Origin: Malania oleifera
Taxonomy: Eukaryota; Streptophyta; Magnoliopsida; Santalales; Ximeniaceae
Length of the DNA stretch: 64,000 nt
NCBI RefSeq assembly: GCF_029873635.1
Contig: NC_080420.1
Location: forward strand, 121,218,719 to 121,282,718
Direction of reading: 5' to 3'
Positions 45,366 to 55,871 of the stretch are shown here, piece by piece. How positions within the stretch are numbered: position 1 is the stretch's first letter; each line of letters opens with the position of its first letter. Under the pieces are notes generated by a model that saw only the letters and a program-made list of their open reading frames with translations, had not been told where the DNA came from and did not search any database. The position numbers were made by a program, and so were the translations under genes.

Positions 45366-45830
45366 ATGTCGAGCTTGGAAGAACTAGAGAAGAGAATGTC
45401 GAGCTTGGAAGAAGTTGTGAAGATAATAATGACCACTGAGTGTGAGGGTGGGTGCGGAGGGATTTGCGCATCACTAGAGAAGAGAATGTCCAGGTTGGAA
45501 GAACTCGTGAAGATAATAATGAACATTGAGTGTGACAGTGGGTGTCGAGGGATGTTCGCATCACTTGAGAAGAGAATGTCGAGGTTGGAAGAACTTGTGA
45601 AGATAATTTTGACCAAGTGCGGGTCTAGAGGGATGCGCGCTAACATCGCTGCTGCTGCTCCTCCTCCTCCTCCTCCACCTCCGGTGGTATCTTCATGCCT
45701 CCAGACGCCAAAGAATGAAGCTGCGGAGCAGACTGAAGATGGGAAGGCTGAGAGGCCGGGATGGTTTTCCGCCGCTGAGCTTAGCCTCTCGCTAAATCTA
45801 AATGTTAAGGTGTTTCGCCGTGGAGCTTAG
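45366..45830 (+). CDS. Small unrecognised protein, family copy 3 with coiled-coil repeats (154 aa)
   Basis: This is the same family: it has the CCxGG-like Cys/Gly segment, an Ala then eight-Pro linker, and QTPKNEA. It differs by an N-terminal expansion. A unit of about 38 residues, (S)LEKRMSRLEELVKII followed by a Cys/Gly-rich piece, occurs three times (about residues 10-45, 36-80 and 75-105), plus a short extra MSSLEELEKR at the start. The Leu/Glu heptad pattern predicts a coiled coil, so oligomerisation is plausible (inference). The C-terminus (PGWFSAAELSLSLNLNVKVF) also departs from the basic tail of the paralogues. There is no signal peptide. The encoding DNA is a clear tandem repeat of about 114-120 bp. 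Function unknown. Confidence 0.62.
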   Translation: MSSLEELEKRMSSLEEVVKIIMTTECEGGCGGICASLEKRMSRLEELVKIIMNIECDSGCRGMFASLEKRMSRLEELVKIILTKCGSRGMRANIAAAAPPPPPPPPVVSSCLQTPKNEAAEQTEDGKAERPGWFSAAELSLSLNLNVKVFRRGA

Positions 45831-45884
45831 CCTCTTGCTAAGTGTTTGTTAATACACACACAAACACATAAATGGGCAATCATA

Positions 45885-45915
<31 letters not shown>

Positions 45916-46090
45916 CGTGATATAGCTTTAATATGAGGTGAAGCTTTTTTTAGGGTTTTGGCCTCTCCTCTTTGGCTGTAATGTTTAAAAGAAGTAATAT
46001 GCAATATCGTTATATGATGCTTTAACAAATCTCTCCTTCTCGTTTAGTCGTTTGGTTTATTCTGTATGCTTCATTAACATGAAAGAAAAT

Positions 46091-46101
46091 TCTACATCCC
46101 C
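46091..46101 (-). pseudogene. tRNA-Ala remnant
   Basis: CTACATCCCCC is all that remains where copies 1 and 2 carry the tRNA-Ala gene. The flanking GTCGTTTGGTTTATT (left) and TTTATCAATATAAATTTAA (right) stay aligned. Confidence 0.6.
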
Positions 46102-46737
46102 CTTACCATAATGATGATTGCCATCTTCAAAATTTTTTATCAATATAAATTTAATATTACTTTAAAATATAAAATTGCAGCATTTATGGTCATTAAAACT
46201 TAAAATAATGATTGAAAGGAAATGCCTAAATTTCAAAATCATTAGTCATTTTTTTTTTTTAGAAAAAACATTTTTTGATATTTTATTTTTCAAATATTTA
46301 TAAATACATATAAAATTTCATTCTTAGGGAACAAAAATTTTCTTTCAGCAAATTCATTCTGTCAACTTTTTTCAAAAATTTTAATTATATTTGAATTAGT
46401 TCAATTTCTTAATAGGATTTGATCCCTCAATCTTCATTCAAAGAAAGCCCCAAATATTATGAAATTAGAAACTTCTTCTACAGACGCTCTTAGTAAAGAA
46501 AAAAAAAATTTATGTCCTTATTTCTTCCACCAAGTCATTTCATCTAAGAGGTGTGGCAGAGTAAATCCATATATAATATAATACAATGCACTATTTAGTG
46601 TATTTTCATCAAAGTCGGTCCTCATTGAATGAGGAACAACAATTGGGCACATACATAATCTAAGGGAATCTACTCTTTAATGTATTTTCTATACCCTCTA
46701 ATGTATTTCGTTTACTCCTCTCCCTTACTCGGATTTT
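46102..46737. other. AT-rich DNA, no gene seen
   Basis: The first 230 bp align with 36890-37150; the rest is unassigned. Confidence 0.6.
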
Positions 46738-46940
46738 GATTTTTAAGAGTCTTGGGACTCCAGCCATCGACGAGTCCTTTGGACCACCGGTGCGGCACCA
46801 AACCCCACCTACGCCGATGGTGCCCTCCACCTGCGTAGGAAGTGTGCAGCTCAAGTGACAGAAATCGAACTCAAGATTAGGTGACCCTTCCCGACCAAAC
46901 CTCAGGACACATGTCATACTACCATCCTGGCTACATAATA
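46738..46940 (-). mobile_element. SINE, minus orientation
   Basis: On the minus strand it reads a box A-like GCCAGGATGGTAGTATG, a box B-like GAGTTCGATTTC and a 3' part ending GGCTGGAGTC. The 3' part matches the SINE at 8857-9043 (TGCCGCAC... GACTGGAGTC). Target duplications are not clear. Confidence 0.6.
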
Positions 46941-46944
46941 ATTG

Positions 46945-47054
46945 TGTTACCATCCACTACTAGCTCCATGAGGCATCAACTAAAATTGAACCCAGGGTAC
47001 CGACAAGCAGCCCTCCCAAACGCACCCTTGCCAACCCGATCTTACGCCTGGGGG
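46945..47054 (-). mobile_element. Partial SINE head, minus orientation
   Basis: On the minus strand, CCCCCAGGCGTAAGATCGGG, then GGTTGGCAAGGGTGCG and a box B-like GGGTTCAATTTTAG, form a tRNA-like head. It lies next to the neighbouring SINE and may be its true 5' part. Confidence 0.5.
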
Positions 47055-47070
47055 CATCTATTTTCTTTGT

Positions 47071-47312
47071 TTTTTTTTTTTTTTTTTTTGGGTAACGCCG
47101 GGTATCCACAGCCGTCAATGCGCGTCCGTTTTACAGTCCGCACACACCAGCATGTGACTAATCCCACGCCCTGTAGCAGGAGCCCCACCCACCACAAAGA
47201 AGTAATTCAAACGCCCGTTGCAGGAATCGAACCCGGGATGCCAGGATTAGGCTTACCTCGTGAAAGGAAATCCCGGAATCCGCCCTTGCCAACTAAGCTC
47301 AGCCCTGGGGGC
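47071..47312 (-). mobile_element. tRNA-derived SINE with 16-bp target duplication
   Basis: It is flanked by CATCTATTTTCTTTGT at 47055-47070 and 47313-47328. On the minus strand it has a box A-like GCTTAGTTGGCAAGGGC, a box B GGGTTCGATTCCTG, and a 3' end GGATACCCGGCGTTACCC followed by about 19 A. It is inserted into the older SINE head. Confidence 0.93.
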
Positions 47313-47612
47313 CATCTATTTTCTTTGTTGATTGTATAGTAACATGTTGAACCTCCCAAATGACTTAATTATTTCTCACTAAAAACGCATCATTTTCTGT
47401 AAATGTCAAACAAAACCCTACAATTTTGTACTAAATTTTAATATTCTTCTTCATTGCTTTTGCTTTAGATTCGTTTTTGTTCAATTGCATTTTTCTCCTC
47501 GCATTAGGAGTCCTTTTCCCTCCTTCCTAGTTTTACACTGTACAAAAGCGAGCAATTTCTAGTAAGTATGATTGTTGAACCATAAGAAATGGTAAAAGTT
47601 GAACCATAAGAA

Positions 47613-47620
<8 letters not shown>

Positions 47621-47648
<28 letters not shown>
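47621..47648. repeat. (TAA)n microsatellite
   Basis: About nine trinucleotide units downstream of SAR1. The surrounding 47329-47878 is otherwise without a gene and includes the SAR1 3' UTR. Confidence 0.9.
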
Positions 47649-47878
47649 TGATGGTAATATGATGGTTGTTTGCCAAACATAGAAAATTCAATGATCAAAA
47701 AGGGAATTCAACTCCTATCTATCCACAAAAGTCATCAATGAATCACTTGCAGCACATCAAAACATGAGGAAGGGCATGTTTGTCTGTCATTTCATGAAAA
47801 AAGCATAACAAGTGAAATACCTGGCTTCAAAGAGTTTCAATAGGGAATAACATTTAAAACCAAACCCAAGCCCCTATT

Positions 47879-48199
47879 CTACTTGATGTATTGAGAGAGC
47901 CACTTGAACCCATCTCCATATCCCATTTTCCGAACAATGCTGCACATGAATACCTCCAGGGGCCGAACATTCGAATCCGCCAGGTTAACCTTACCCTTTC
48001 CCGTGGTGACATTGCTCAGGCCCAAATGATATCGAAGCTCATCCTCTGATGCAGCATATGGTATGTCGATCTTGTTTCCCAGAACGAGGAACGGAACATT
48101 AGAGAGAGACTCATCGGAGAGGAGAGCATCCAGCTCCTTCTTCGACTCTGCGAACCTCTCCTTGTCATAGGCATCCACCAGGTAAACCACTGCATCCAC
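47879..48199 (-). CDS. SAR1: SAR1 exon 3
   Basis: 106 codons plus stop, [10 protein letters not shown] to WLSQYIK, covering NKID and the C-terminal half; acceptor GTGAAG|GTGGAT. Confidence 0.96.
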   Translation of the reverse strand: MDAVVYLVDAYDKERFAESKKELDALLSDESLSNVPFLVLGNKIDIPYAASEDELRYHLGLSNVTTGKGKVNLADSNVRPLEVFMCSIVRKMGYGDGFKWLSQYIK

Positions 48200-51100
48200 C
48201 TTCACACAAAAGAATTGCATTTTAGTTACTAATCACTTTCACAATCACTTCATCTCCAGATGCAGGCAACCCATATGCAGACCAGAAAAACATCAAGATT
48301 CCTGAAACTAGGAAAAGAGGATGAAAAGATCTCCTAAAAGAGTAGCGATGGAAAGAGATAAGCAAGTAAATATTTTAATATAACAAAGGGTAAACACCAT
48401 AATGCAAGAAAAATAAAGATTACATGGATTAAAAAGGAGAGAGAAGACATGTTCCAAAATTAGATGGGTTAATCAGTAAGAGGAGATTCAATGAGTAGTA
48501 CTCGAATAGAAATATGCCCTGATGCTGATTTAGAAGGTGAACTAAATTAGTGGAGCTGGGGAAAAAAAAATCAAATAGATCAGGGTTGAACTGGTTTTTT
48601 CCCCAGTCTAGTTGCAAACCCGTCAACGGGGAAACAGCAAATGAAAAAATTCTCTACCAAGTTAACTGCCAAATAATGGAAAAACAACCTAAATCTGCAT
48701 GAGGACCAAATTCAAATACAGAGGAGTTAAAAAGGACCAATGACCTTTTTTAAACAATAGAGCAATGGTAAGCAGATCCATTTCTCTGATCTGTAATCAA
48801 CAGGTATAAGGTTGAAGCCTAGTCCTTATGGCAAACTGTCAATTTTATATGTGCAACAAAACATTTCAAAAATAGACAGGATATTTGGTCCCCAAGCAAT
48901 AATGGCTCTTTTCATTTTGCAAACAAAGATAGCACCAGAAATGTTGTCCTTGTTTGGAGGGAAGAGCATTATGTCCTTATGAGGATACGACTCACAAAAG
49001 AAAAGACCCAACATAACTCTCTTCCTAGTTAAAAATATATGTAAAATGGATAGTATATCATTGTGCACCAGTATCACACATTCTAGGAGAAAAGAAACAA
49101 AATACGTGCAGACAGCCATAAAATCCATAAACAGGAGAATTTTAAATGGTAAAACTCATTCTAGCAGAAATCTTACTTAAATTAGCAAATAAAAGGTTAA
49201 AAACTTATGGGTTATATATATATATATACACATTTGGTGAACTTAGGTTGGCTTTTTTTTTGTTTGTTCATTTGTTGTTTGTATTTCCTATTCTTAAATG
49301 AGGGAAAGAGAGGAAGAGTACACAAGGTGGGAGAAGTTCATTTAGGGCATGATGTATGGCAAAGTACCAACAGTGCACCCCATGTAATTCGGTGCCATCA
49401 GTGGACTCCCATCATTAATGTTGGCCTCACATGAATCAAATAAACACAAATGAGTTTATTTGGAACTAGCAGGGGGCCTATGCCTCAATGAAACAATTAC
49501 AAATAAGAAAAATGAATTAAGTAATACTAAAGAATGTATGCGAGTAGAAGCAAAACAAACTATCTAATATTTAAAGCTATAATAACTTCTTGGAAAAAAG
49601 ATATGAGAAAGTTTGATCCTATGAGAACATTTACATTGAATTTTTTGGTCTAACAAGTTAATATTTTCTATCGTATGTTTAAATATGTTACTGTACATCT
49701 AATAACTTTTCTGTCCCTATTGTGTGTCGTGTCCCCACATTTTTTAAAAAATTTACCCTACCTGTGTTCATTCTGTGTAGTATTTTTTCTGCTATATGTC
49801 CAACAGTTCATATTCATACTCCATAGTTGAAAAGGGAAGAGAGCAAGCTACAACATTTAAAGATAAAAAGGCAGTTGACCATATTTATGGTTGACAAGAG
49901 TAACTCATCCAAATAAATCACTCGAAGATGAGACCCTAATTCTCCACTACAAAAAGACCAACCCAAATATAACCCTTCCCTTCAATAAATAATCTCATCA
50001 AGCTCAAGCAAAAATGATATTGTATGGTCAGGTACTATTACTACACCTCCTGCAAAATAATGAGGTGCTATCAGCGGACTTCCATTATTAATGTGGGCCT
50101 CCCATGAATCAAATAAACACAAAATTGTCTATTTGGGATTATGAAGGCACTACAATTAAAAAAAAAAAAAAGGCTGGACAACCGTAAATGTCAACCAAAA
50201 AAGGAAGTGAATGATGCATAAATTTATTCAAGCTTGTTTTTTTATGGAATGTGTTAACATTTCTTGTTATTATACATATTAAAACTTGGCATGGGCTGTA
50301 ACCTACCATAAAAATAAATCCTCAACATAACGCAAGCCTAAAAAGTATCCACCTCATGGTGACAGATAAAGACACATTTTTCCCTTCACTTAATAATCTA
50401 AACACATTAAAATAACATAAGTGTATGAAGCATGGTAAGGTATTATTAAACTATTAGTTATTACTACACCTGCTACCTAAGAAATAGAAAGGTCCATTTA
50501 ACAAACTCCCCTCATTAACATCAACATCTTTGTTATCTAAGGAATCACACACAAAGACATTTATTTCTGATTTTGAAGCCACAAACAATTTTTGAGAACA
50601 TGATATGGAAGCAATTTTTACTAAGGAAAATGATAATGGGCCAAGCCACACGGCGCAAGGTCATAAAATTTACAATTTGGATTAAAATTCCAAGGCTTCA
50701 AAAAAAATTTTTTTTTTTATTTGAATATTGACTAGCCATGGTCGCACGCTGCAGATTCCATGGGTCCCAAACATAATGCCAAGAAGTTAACTCCTTATTT
50801 TAATAGAATTCTCAAGCATATAATGACATTTTTACACTAAAACTAAAAAAATAACTAAGGCTACTTTGGATCATAGAAAACCACACAAAAGTTAGAAAAT
50901 CCCCTCTCTTATTTAAGTTCAGTATAAACACGAAAATTTTATAGGGAACTTTGGACATTATTTGTAGACAAAATGAAGGTGCATAAAGGGCAGCCCAGCG
51001 CACAAAGCTCCCACGTATGTGGCGTTCGGGAAAGGGGCGGACCACAATGGGTCTATAGCATGAGACATAATTTTTTTTTAAAAAAAGGTTAAAGACACTA

Positions 51101-53076
51101 ACCTCTCTTGAGGTTTTACAAAAAGACATGGACTACCCCCTAAGGTTCAAAAATCTCAAGGGCCTCCTCTAAGGTTTGAGAAACGACACAGATCCCCTGA
51201 AGGTTTCAAAAAATTCCAAGAACTTTCCCAAGGCTTGCCAAAAATATAGTAACGACCCCTCTATATTCAACAAAAAGGCAAGCCCTATGAGGATATAAGT
51301 ATGTCAAAAATCAAATGTCTGGGGAGGTCCAGGGATGTCCACATCATTTTTCCGAACTTCACAGGACGTCCATGGGATTTTTTAAGCCTCAGGTGAAATA
51401 CACATCTTTTTGACAAAATCAAGGATGTTAGTGTTTTTTTTCCTAAAATAAATGCATAGATGACAAGCACATGGAGCATAAATTGTGGCAAGTGTAAACA
51501 CATAAGCATATCATCTTCAAATGCAACTCATAAATGAACTAAATACTACTTAATATTCAAATACAACTCATTTAAGACATTACTGTTGTTGTTCCAAAGA
51601 CCTACTAAGAGAGTAAGGTTACATGTAATACATTGGAAAAATATCAGAAGTGATTTGTAGTTTAAAAATGCAAACAAACAAAAAAGCGAACATATCAAAA
51701 AACATTATTTTAAGAATTTAAACCAACATACTTGTTAATGATTATAACATAAGTTTGTTAATGCAATAAAATTATTTCAAATTATCAAGAGAAAGACAAA
51801 ATAGGTCTCAAAAGTAATAAATCAGACCAATATCAAAAGTGAATTTGTAGTTAAAAGTTAAAAACTACATCCCATACACTCAAATACTATATCAACACAA
51901 ACTACATGAACATTGGCTTATGAATTTAAACTAGCATATCTGTTTCTTTTATGACTACAATGAATATTTTCTTTAACAAGTAGCTGACAATAACCTGGCA
52001 AAGACAAAGAACTGGATACCATGGGAATTTGACCACCAATAAATAGCCATCAAAAAATCATAATAAAGATTTAATTCTCATAGAATTTAGCATTTTGCGT
52101 CATACAAAAGTGTGAATATCAACAAAGTAAGCTTACCATTGGCAGACATACTCTAAAAACGCTAACCTAAGAATAAGCTGGCATTTCATTCACCTTCATG
52201 CCATAATTAAAAAATATATAGGAGGGAACTTTAAGTACCTTAGCATAATAGTCTTTCCAGACTCTACGTGCAATCTGATGCCCTCCCAAATCAAAGGCCT
52301 TAAACTTGATTTTTCCAATACTCAACTCTTCAGATGTTGGGTACTGAGTTGGCTGGTGTTGAACCAATCTCTGCCAAAACCAAATTCAAGCACAAGCATG
52401 AATGAAAAATAAAAATATCAGAAATCCAAGAGATTCTTTTCCTCTTTTTTTTACTAAAAAAACCAAAAAAACAGAAACTTTGAATTTCAGATTTCAAAAA
52501 ATTACAAAAGATCCAATAAGCTAAGTCCTCCATTCAGCTTAACTGAACTCATGAAAACCATTGTTGAAGTACCCTTATTATTTCACAGGAATTTAAAACA
52601 ACATTTTTAACAAGTCAGTAAATTAAAACGACATACAAAAAATAATAGATGATTTTTTAGCCTTCCCCGGGCTTACCGGCGACCAAATTCTCCATGTAGT
52701 TGCAGAGAAAGTCCCGAGAAAGAATAAAATGCAAAGTTCAAATCTCAGAATGTTCATTCTTACGAGATCCAAGAAAACAAATGACAGCAGAGGACAAGAA
52801 ACACAAGATTCAAAGTCCCATTTCATTTCCCTTTCTTCAATTTTCTCAGCAATCAGATAAAAAAAATACTTAAAATGTACAGAAAATGGTAGAAAGAGGA
52901 AATCAAAAGACAAAGAAAGAAAGCGTCATTTACAAAAACAAACACACCTCATCTTTCAACATATGAAGCAACGTCGTTTTCCCAGCATTATCGAGCCCTA
53001 AGAACAAGATCTTGGCCTCCTTCTGCCACAGACCGAGCGATGCGAGAACTCCGTAGAACCAATCGACCAAAAACAT
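47879..53076 (-). CDS. SAR1: SAR1 small GTPase (COPII), three coding exons
   Basis: SAR1 is the small GTPase that starts COPII coat assembly at ER exit sites: SEC12 loads it with GTP, and it then inserts its N-terminal helix in the membrane and recruits SEC23/SEC24. The coding exons are 53076-52948, 52370-52239 and 48199-47879, with GT-AG introns in phase 0. They give 193 residues, the usual plant SAR1 length. Visible features are a hydrophobic N-terminal helix ([17 protein letters not shown]), P-loop GLDNAGKT (27-34), the switch I Thr in [14 protein letters not shown] (70-74) with the catalytic-site His74, NKID (129-132) and a [10 protein letters not shown] segment near the C-terminus. There is no N-myristoylation glycine, which separates it from ARF. 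No defects are seen. Intron 2 is about 4 kb and contains repeats. Confidence 0.97.
48200..52238 (-). other. SAR1 intron 2 (4.0 kb)
   Basis: Long for a plant intron. It holds three related segments at about 49340-49470, 50030-50160 and 50440-50590 (ATGAATCAAATAAACACAAA type) and the dispersed repeat at 51085-51440. No coding region is supported inside it. Confidence 0.75.
51085..51440. repeat. Dispersed 'gaggttt-caaaa' repeat in SAR1 intron 2
   Basis: Imperfect units of about 40 bp, such as CTCTTGAGGTTTTACAAAAA and CTAAGGTTTGAGAAACGACA, of the same type as 29620-29920. Confidence 0.65.
52239..52370 (-). CDS. SAR1: SAR1 exon 2
   Basis: 44 codons, RLVQHQPT to KDYYAK, covering switch I and DLGGH; acceptor GGCAG|AGA and donor AAG|GTACTT. 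Confidence 0.96.
52948..53076 (-). CDS. SAR1: SAR1 exon 1
   Basis: 43 codons from ATG at 53076 to LKDE, covering the membrane helix and P-loop; donor GAG|GTGTGT. Confidence 0.96.
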
Positions 53077-53340
53077 GGTTTTCACGATCTGATCGAATCA
53101 GACAACCTCAAAAACTGATATCGAATCGAACACTCGACCAAAATCAAAGTTTTCAAGAAAAACGACCAGATCGATCGATCCACGAACTCGAGAGTTCGTA
53201 ATCTCTCGATGATTCAACGGGAACCAGCGCTGATTCTCGCAATTCTAGAGAGAGAAAAAGCTATAAATAGAGAGAGCGAGAGCCCTCGTAAGGAGAGAGA
53301 AACAGCTTTGCTGAGTTGATTCGTCTTTGTTACCTATTTG
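53077..53340 (-). promoter_or_regulatory. SAR1 5' UTR and proximal promoter
   Basis: Upstream of the ATG the sequence is GC-richer and contains CT/GA-rich runs (53245-53300) typical of plant 5' leaders. I cannot place the transcription start; a tataaatag string at 53262-53270 is on the opposite strand. Confidence 0.5.
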
Positions 53341-54030
53341 TATTTGCTTTTGCTACTTATTTATTTATTATTTATGTCCATTTTTATTTTAAATTTACAA
53401 TTAAATTTACATTTACCCCCTAACCTTCTATATAATTATCAAACTATAATTTATATTCATTCTCAAATTTCTGCGATAATTTGGTTACGAGAGTTTCTAC
53501 GTAATAAAAAAAAATAATTAGGGAATTACTCATCTGTCTTAAAATCTTTAATTGTAATAACAAGACAAAATTAAAATTAAAAGTTTAAATTAAAAATAAA
53601 TAAATAATGACACGAATTAATGCGACCTTATATATTATAATCTTATATTTTATAAATTTTAAAAGTACTGTTTTAATTTTAGACATTTAATTTTATAATT
53701 TTATTTATAAAAACTACCATTAGATCCAAATATAAAAATCAAATAATTTTTCAAAGATTTATGATTAAAAAGTTATATTTACAATAAAAGAAATAATTTT
53801 TTTATTAGAAAACAAAAATAAAATCATAAATTAATATTTTGACATATACGTACTTGTCATTAGTCAATTGTGATGTCTCTGAAATCGACTTGCTTAAATC
53901 GATTTATATCTACTCCTCGGATTGGATTACCCTGCCATATAATATTTTAAAATAAAAATAAAAAAATTAAAACTTAAAACCTAGTAACCCATGAAGCCCA
54001 ACCCACCCAGCCGACAACAGTGAATTCAAT
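53341..54030. other. AT-rich intergenic DNA
   Basis: Nothing recognisable. Confidence 0.6.
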
Positions 54031-54425
54031 TAACTAAATTCATTGTTCATCACTTCTACTTCTTCTTCATTCAATTTCAGCATTCCCTTATTTTCGTTAG
54101 GGTTTCAACTTTCGCTCTTTCAGGGAATCAGGCTTTTGGGTTTCACTTTTACAGGTTTATCATCCACACGAGTGACAAGTCCACGACACAGTCGTAGGTC
54201 GTCGCCCGTTGGGTACTCGGACCATCACAGTGTCGCTGGCCCGCTGTGCCTGTGCCTGCTCTGCCTCAGCCTTCAGTACATCACAACTTCACGCCTTCTA
54301 CCTTCACAGCCTCGCGAGTCGTGGCCCTCGCTGCCTCAACTCAACAGTCCCCTGTTCTTTCTCCTTGCGAAACCCTAGCTTTGAAGGCGATTCGCTGAAG
54401 TGCCGACTGCCGAACCAGGTTCAGG
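54031..54425 (+). other. Possible 5' exon of an interrupted gene
   Basis: A CT-rich plant-leader-like stretch (TTTTCGTTAGGGTTTCAAC) leads into a GC-rich segment of about 250 bp. The segment ends CCGAACCAG, with a donor-like GTTCAG. An acceptor-like TTTCATCCTTTCAG lies at about 54674-54687, just before LTR debris. Two frames are open (111 and 73 codons) but neither resembles a known protein. It may be a noncoding first exon, a gene stub or a LINE 5' end. Confidence 0.3.
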
Positions 54426-54713
54426 TTTAGCTCTCTCTCTTGTAAATTGAATTCCCTTTTTTTGTTATTGTGATTCTGCATCCTTCTTGTAAAGCTGGTG
54501 TTGTTGGATTCAACGCGTTTCTGTATGCAACTCACACTGGGAGGGATCACATCTGAATTGTTTGTAGGAGCAGTGGTTTTGTTGTTTTGATGGTTGAACT
54601 CATTTATTTTCTCCATTTTCTTTTTTTATTGTTATTTTTTAATGTTGTTAGCTTGGAAGAGTTTGTGTATGGTTTCATCCTTTCAGATTGTTGAAAAAGA
54701 TAAGCCATATTTC

Positions 54714-55161
54714 TGTTGAGAAAAAGATGGCATGAAACAAGAGATTATGAGAGTTTGAATATATTCAAATATGCTGCAAAAACTTAATTTCAGAGGAACC
54801 CAAGTGGCTTATTTATACAAGCCAAGAAAGAATAAAATAAACCCCAGGGTGTGGTTCAGGTGATAGTGCGGGTTGTAAGAGTGCCTTTCACGAGTTCAGG
54901 TGTTCAAACCCTCTTGAGCTCATTTCTGCCCCTGAACTCCTGAATTTACCCTCCCTTTGGAGTTGTGGGGTCAACTTCAAAGGGCACAGGATTAGTCACG
55001 TGGACCGTAAAACGGACGCGTGGATACCCGGTGCGTAATCCAAAAAACAGAAAGAATAAAATAAACTAGCTTAAAAAAAAAACAGAGAGATCAAAACAAA
55101 TCCCTATACAAGTTGTCTAGCAGAAGCATAGAGTAAATCAAGGAGGATGACGTGTGGGCAC
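54714..55161 (-). mobile_element. LTR-like debris, probably copia, minus orientation
   Basis: On the minus strand there is GCTTGTATAAATAAGCCACT (a TATA box of the kind seen in copia LTRs) and a terminal CTCAACA. Ends are not certain and no target duplication is found. The SINE sits inside it. Confidence 0.4.
54843..55048 (+). mobile_element. SINE with 18-bp target duplication
   Basis: AGAAAGAATAAAATAAAC flanks it at 54825-54842 and 55049-55066. The head CCAGGGTGTGGTTCAGGTG (box A-like) and GTTCAGGTGTTCAAACC (box B-like) are followed by a tail, GGATTAGTCACGTGGACCG through GGATACCCGGTGCG. The tail is shared with the SINE at 47071-47312, but the head differs. Confidence 0.92.
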
Positions 55162-55871
55162 TGTTTTTCCAAAAATGGCAATTACATTAATTTTCAAGGG
55201 ACTGCATGTTTAGTTAAAATGGAAACAAAAAAAATTAGAGAATGAGATCGCATATCAAATACAATTATCACATGCTAAAATAATTCATTAAATACCACGT
55301 GCTCATTCTTCCATTAGAATATAATAACTCATTTTCTTTTATATCTATCATATGTATCTATAGATAAAAAGATTTGCGTTGTGTGAAGTGTGCAAGTGAA
55401 GTGAATGAGCGAAGAGTATAAGAGTGCTGAAGGCGAGAGAGATAAAAGTGTGAGAAGAATTGAGTTGAGTGTGTGTCTTCTCCTCTTATTTTTTTCCTAG
55501 GTTATAGTATATTCAGTGTGCTCCATGGACGTAGGTGAGATTAAATCGAAGCACGTAAATCTGGTGTTCTTATTTTGTGTACTTATTTTGCTTTTGTGTG
55601 TGATTATTGTTCCTAAATTCCTAACAAGTGGCATCAGAGAGAGGTCAGAGCAAAGTTGCCAGATCGGAGGTCCGAGGAGCTATATTGTGCTAGTTACGTG
55701 TCCAAGAAAAATTTTGTTTAGGAGAGTGGGACTTAAGCGGTTCATTGTGATCCCTCACTTCCCTAAAAATTTACCTAATGTAATTTAGTATAATCATTAC
55801 TGAGCCCCACTAACCACGTCATCAGTCAACCCACTCCAGTGTGACATCATTGTGTCGAGTCAGCACCACTA

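Noticed and set aside
46881-47339. A 152-codon frame with Pro/Thr-rich sequence and a Phe run
   Set aside because: It is formed by two minus-strand SINEs and the poly-T of one of them.
52167-52367. Alternative short protein from a minus-strand ATG at 52367
   Set aside because: This is SAR1 exon 2 read through its splice donor into the intron.
55516-55788. A 90-codon frame with a hydrophobic segment
   Set aside because: It spans the copia LTR end, primer site and leader, which are not coding.
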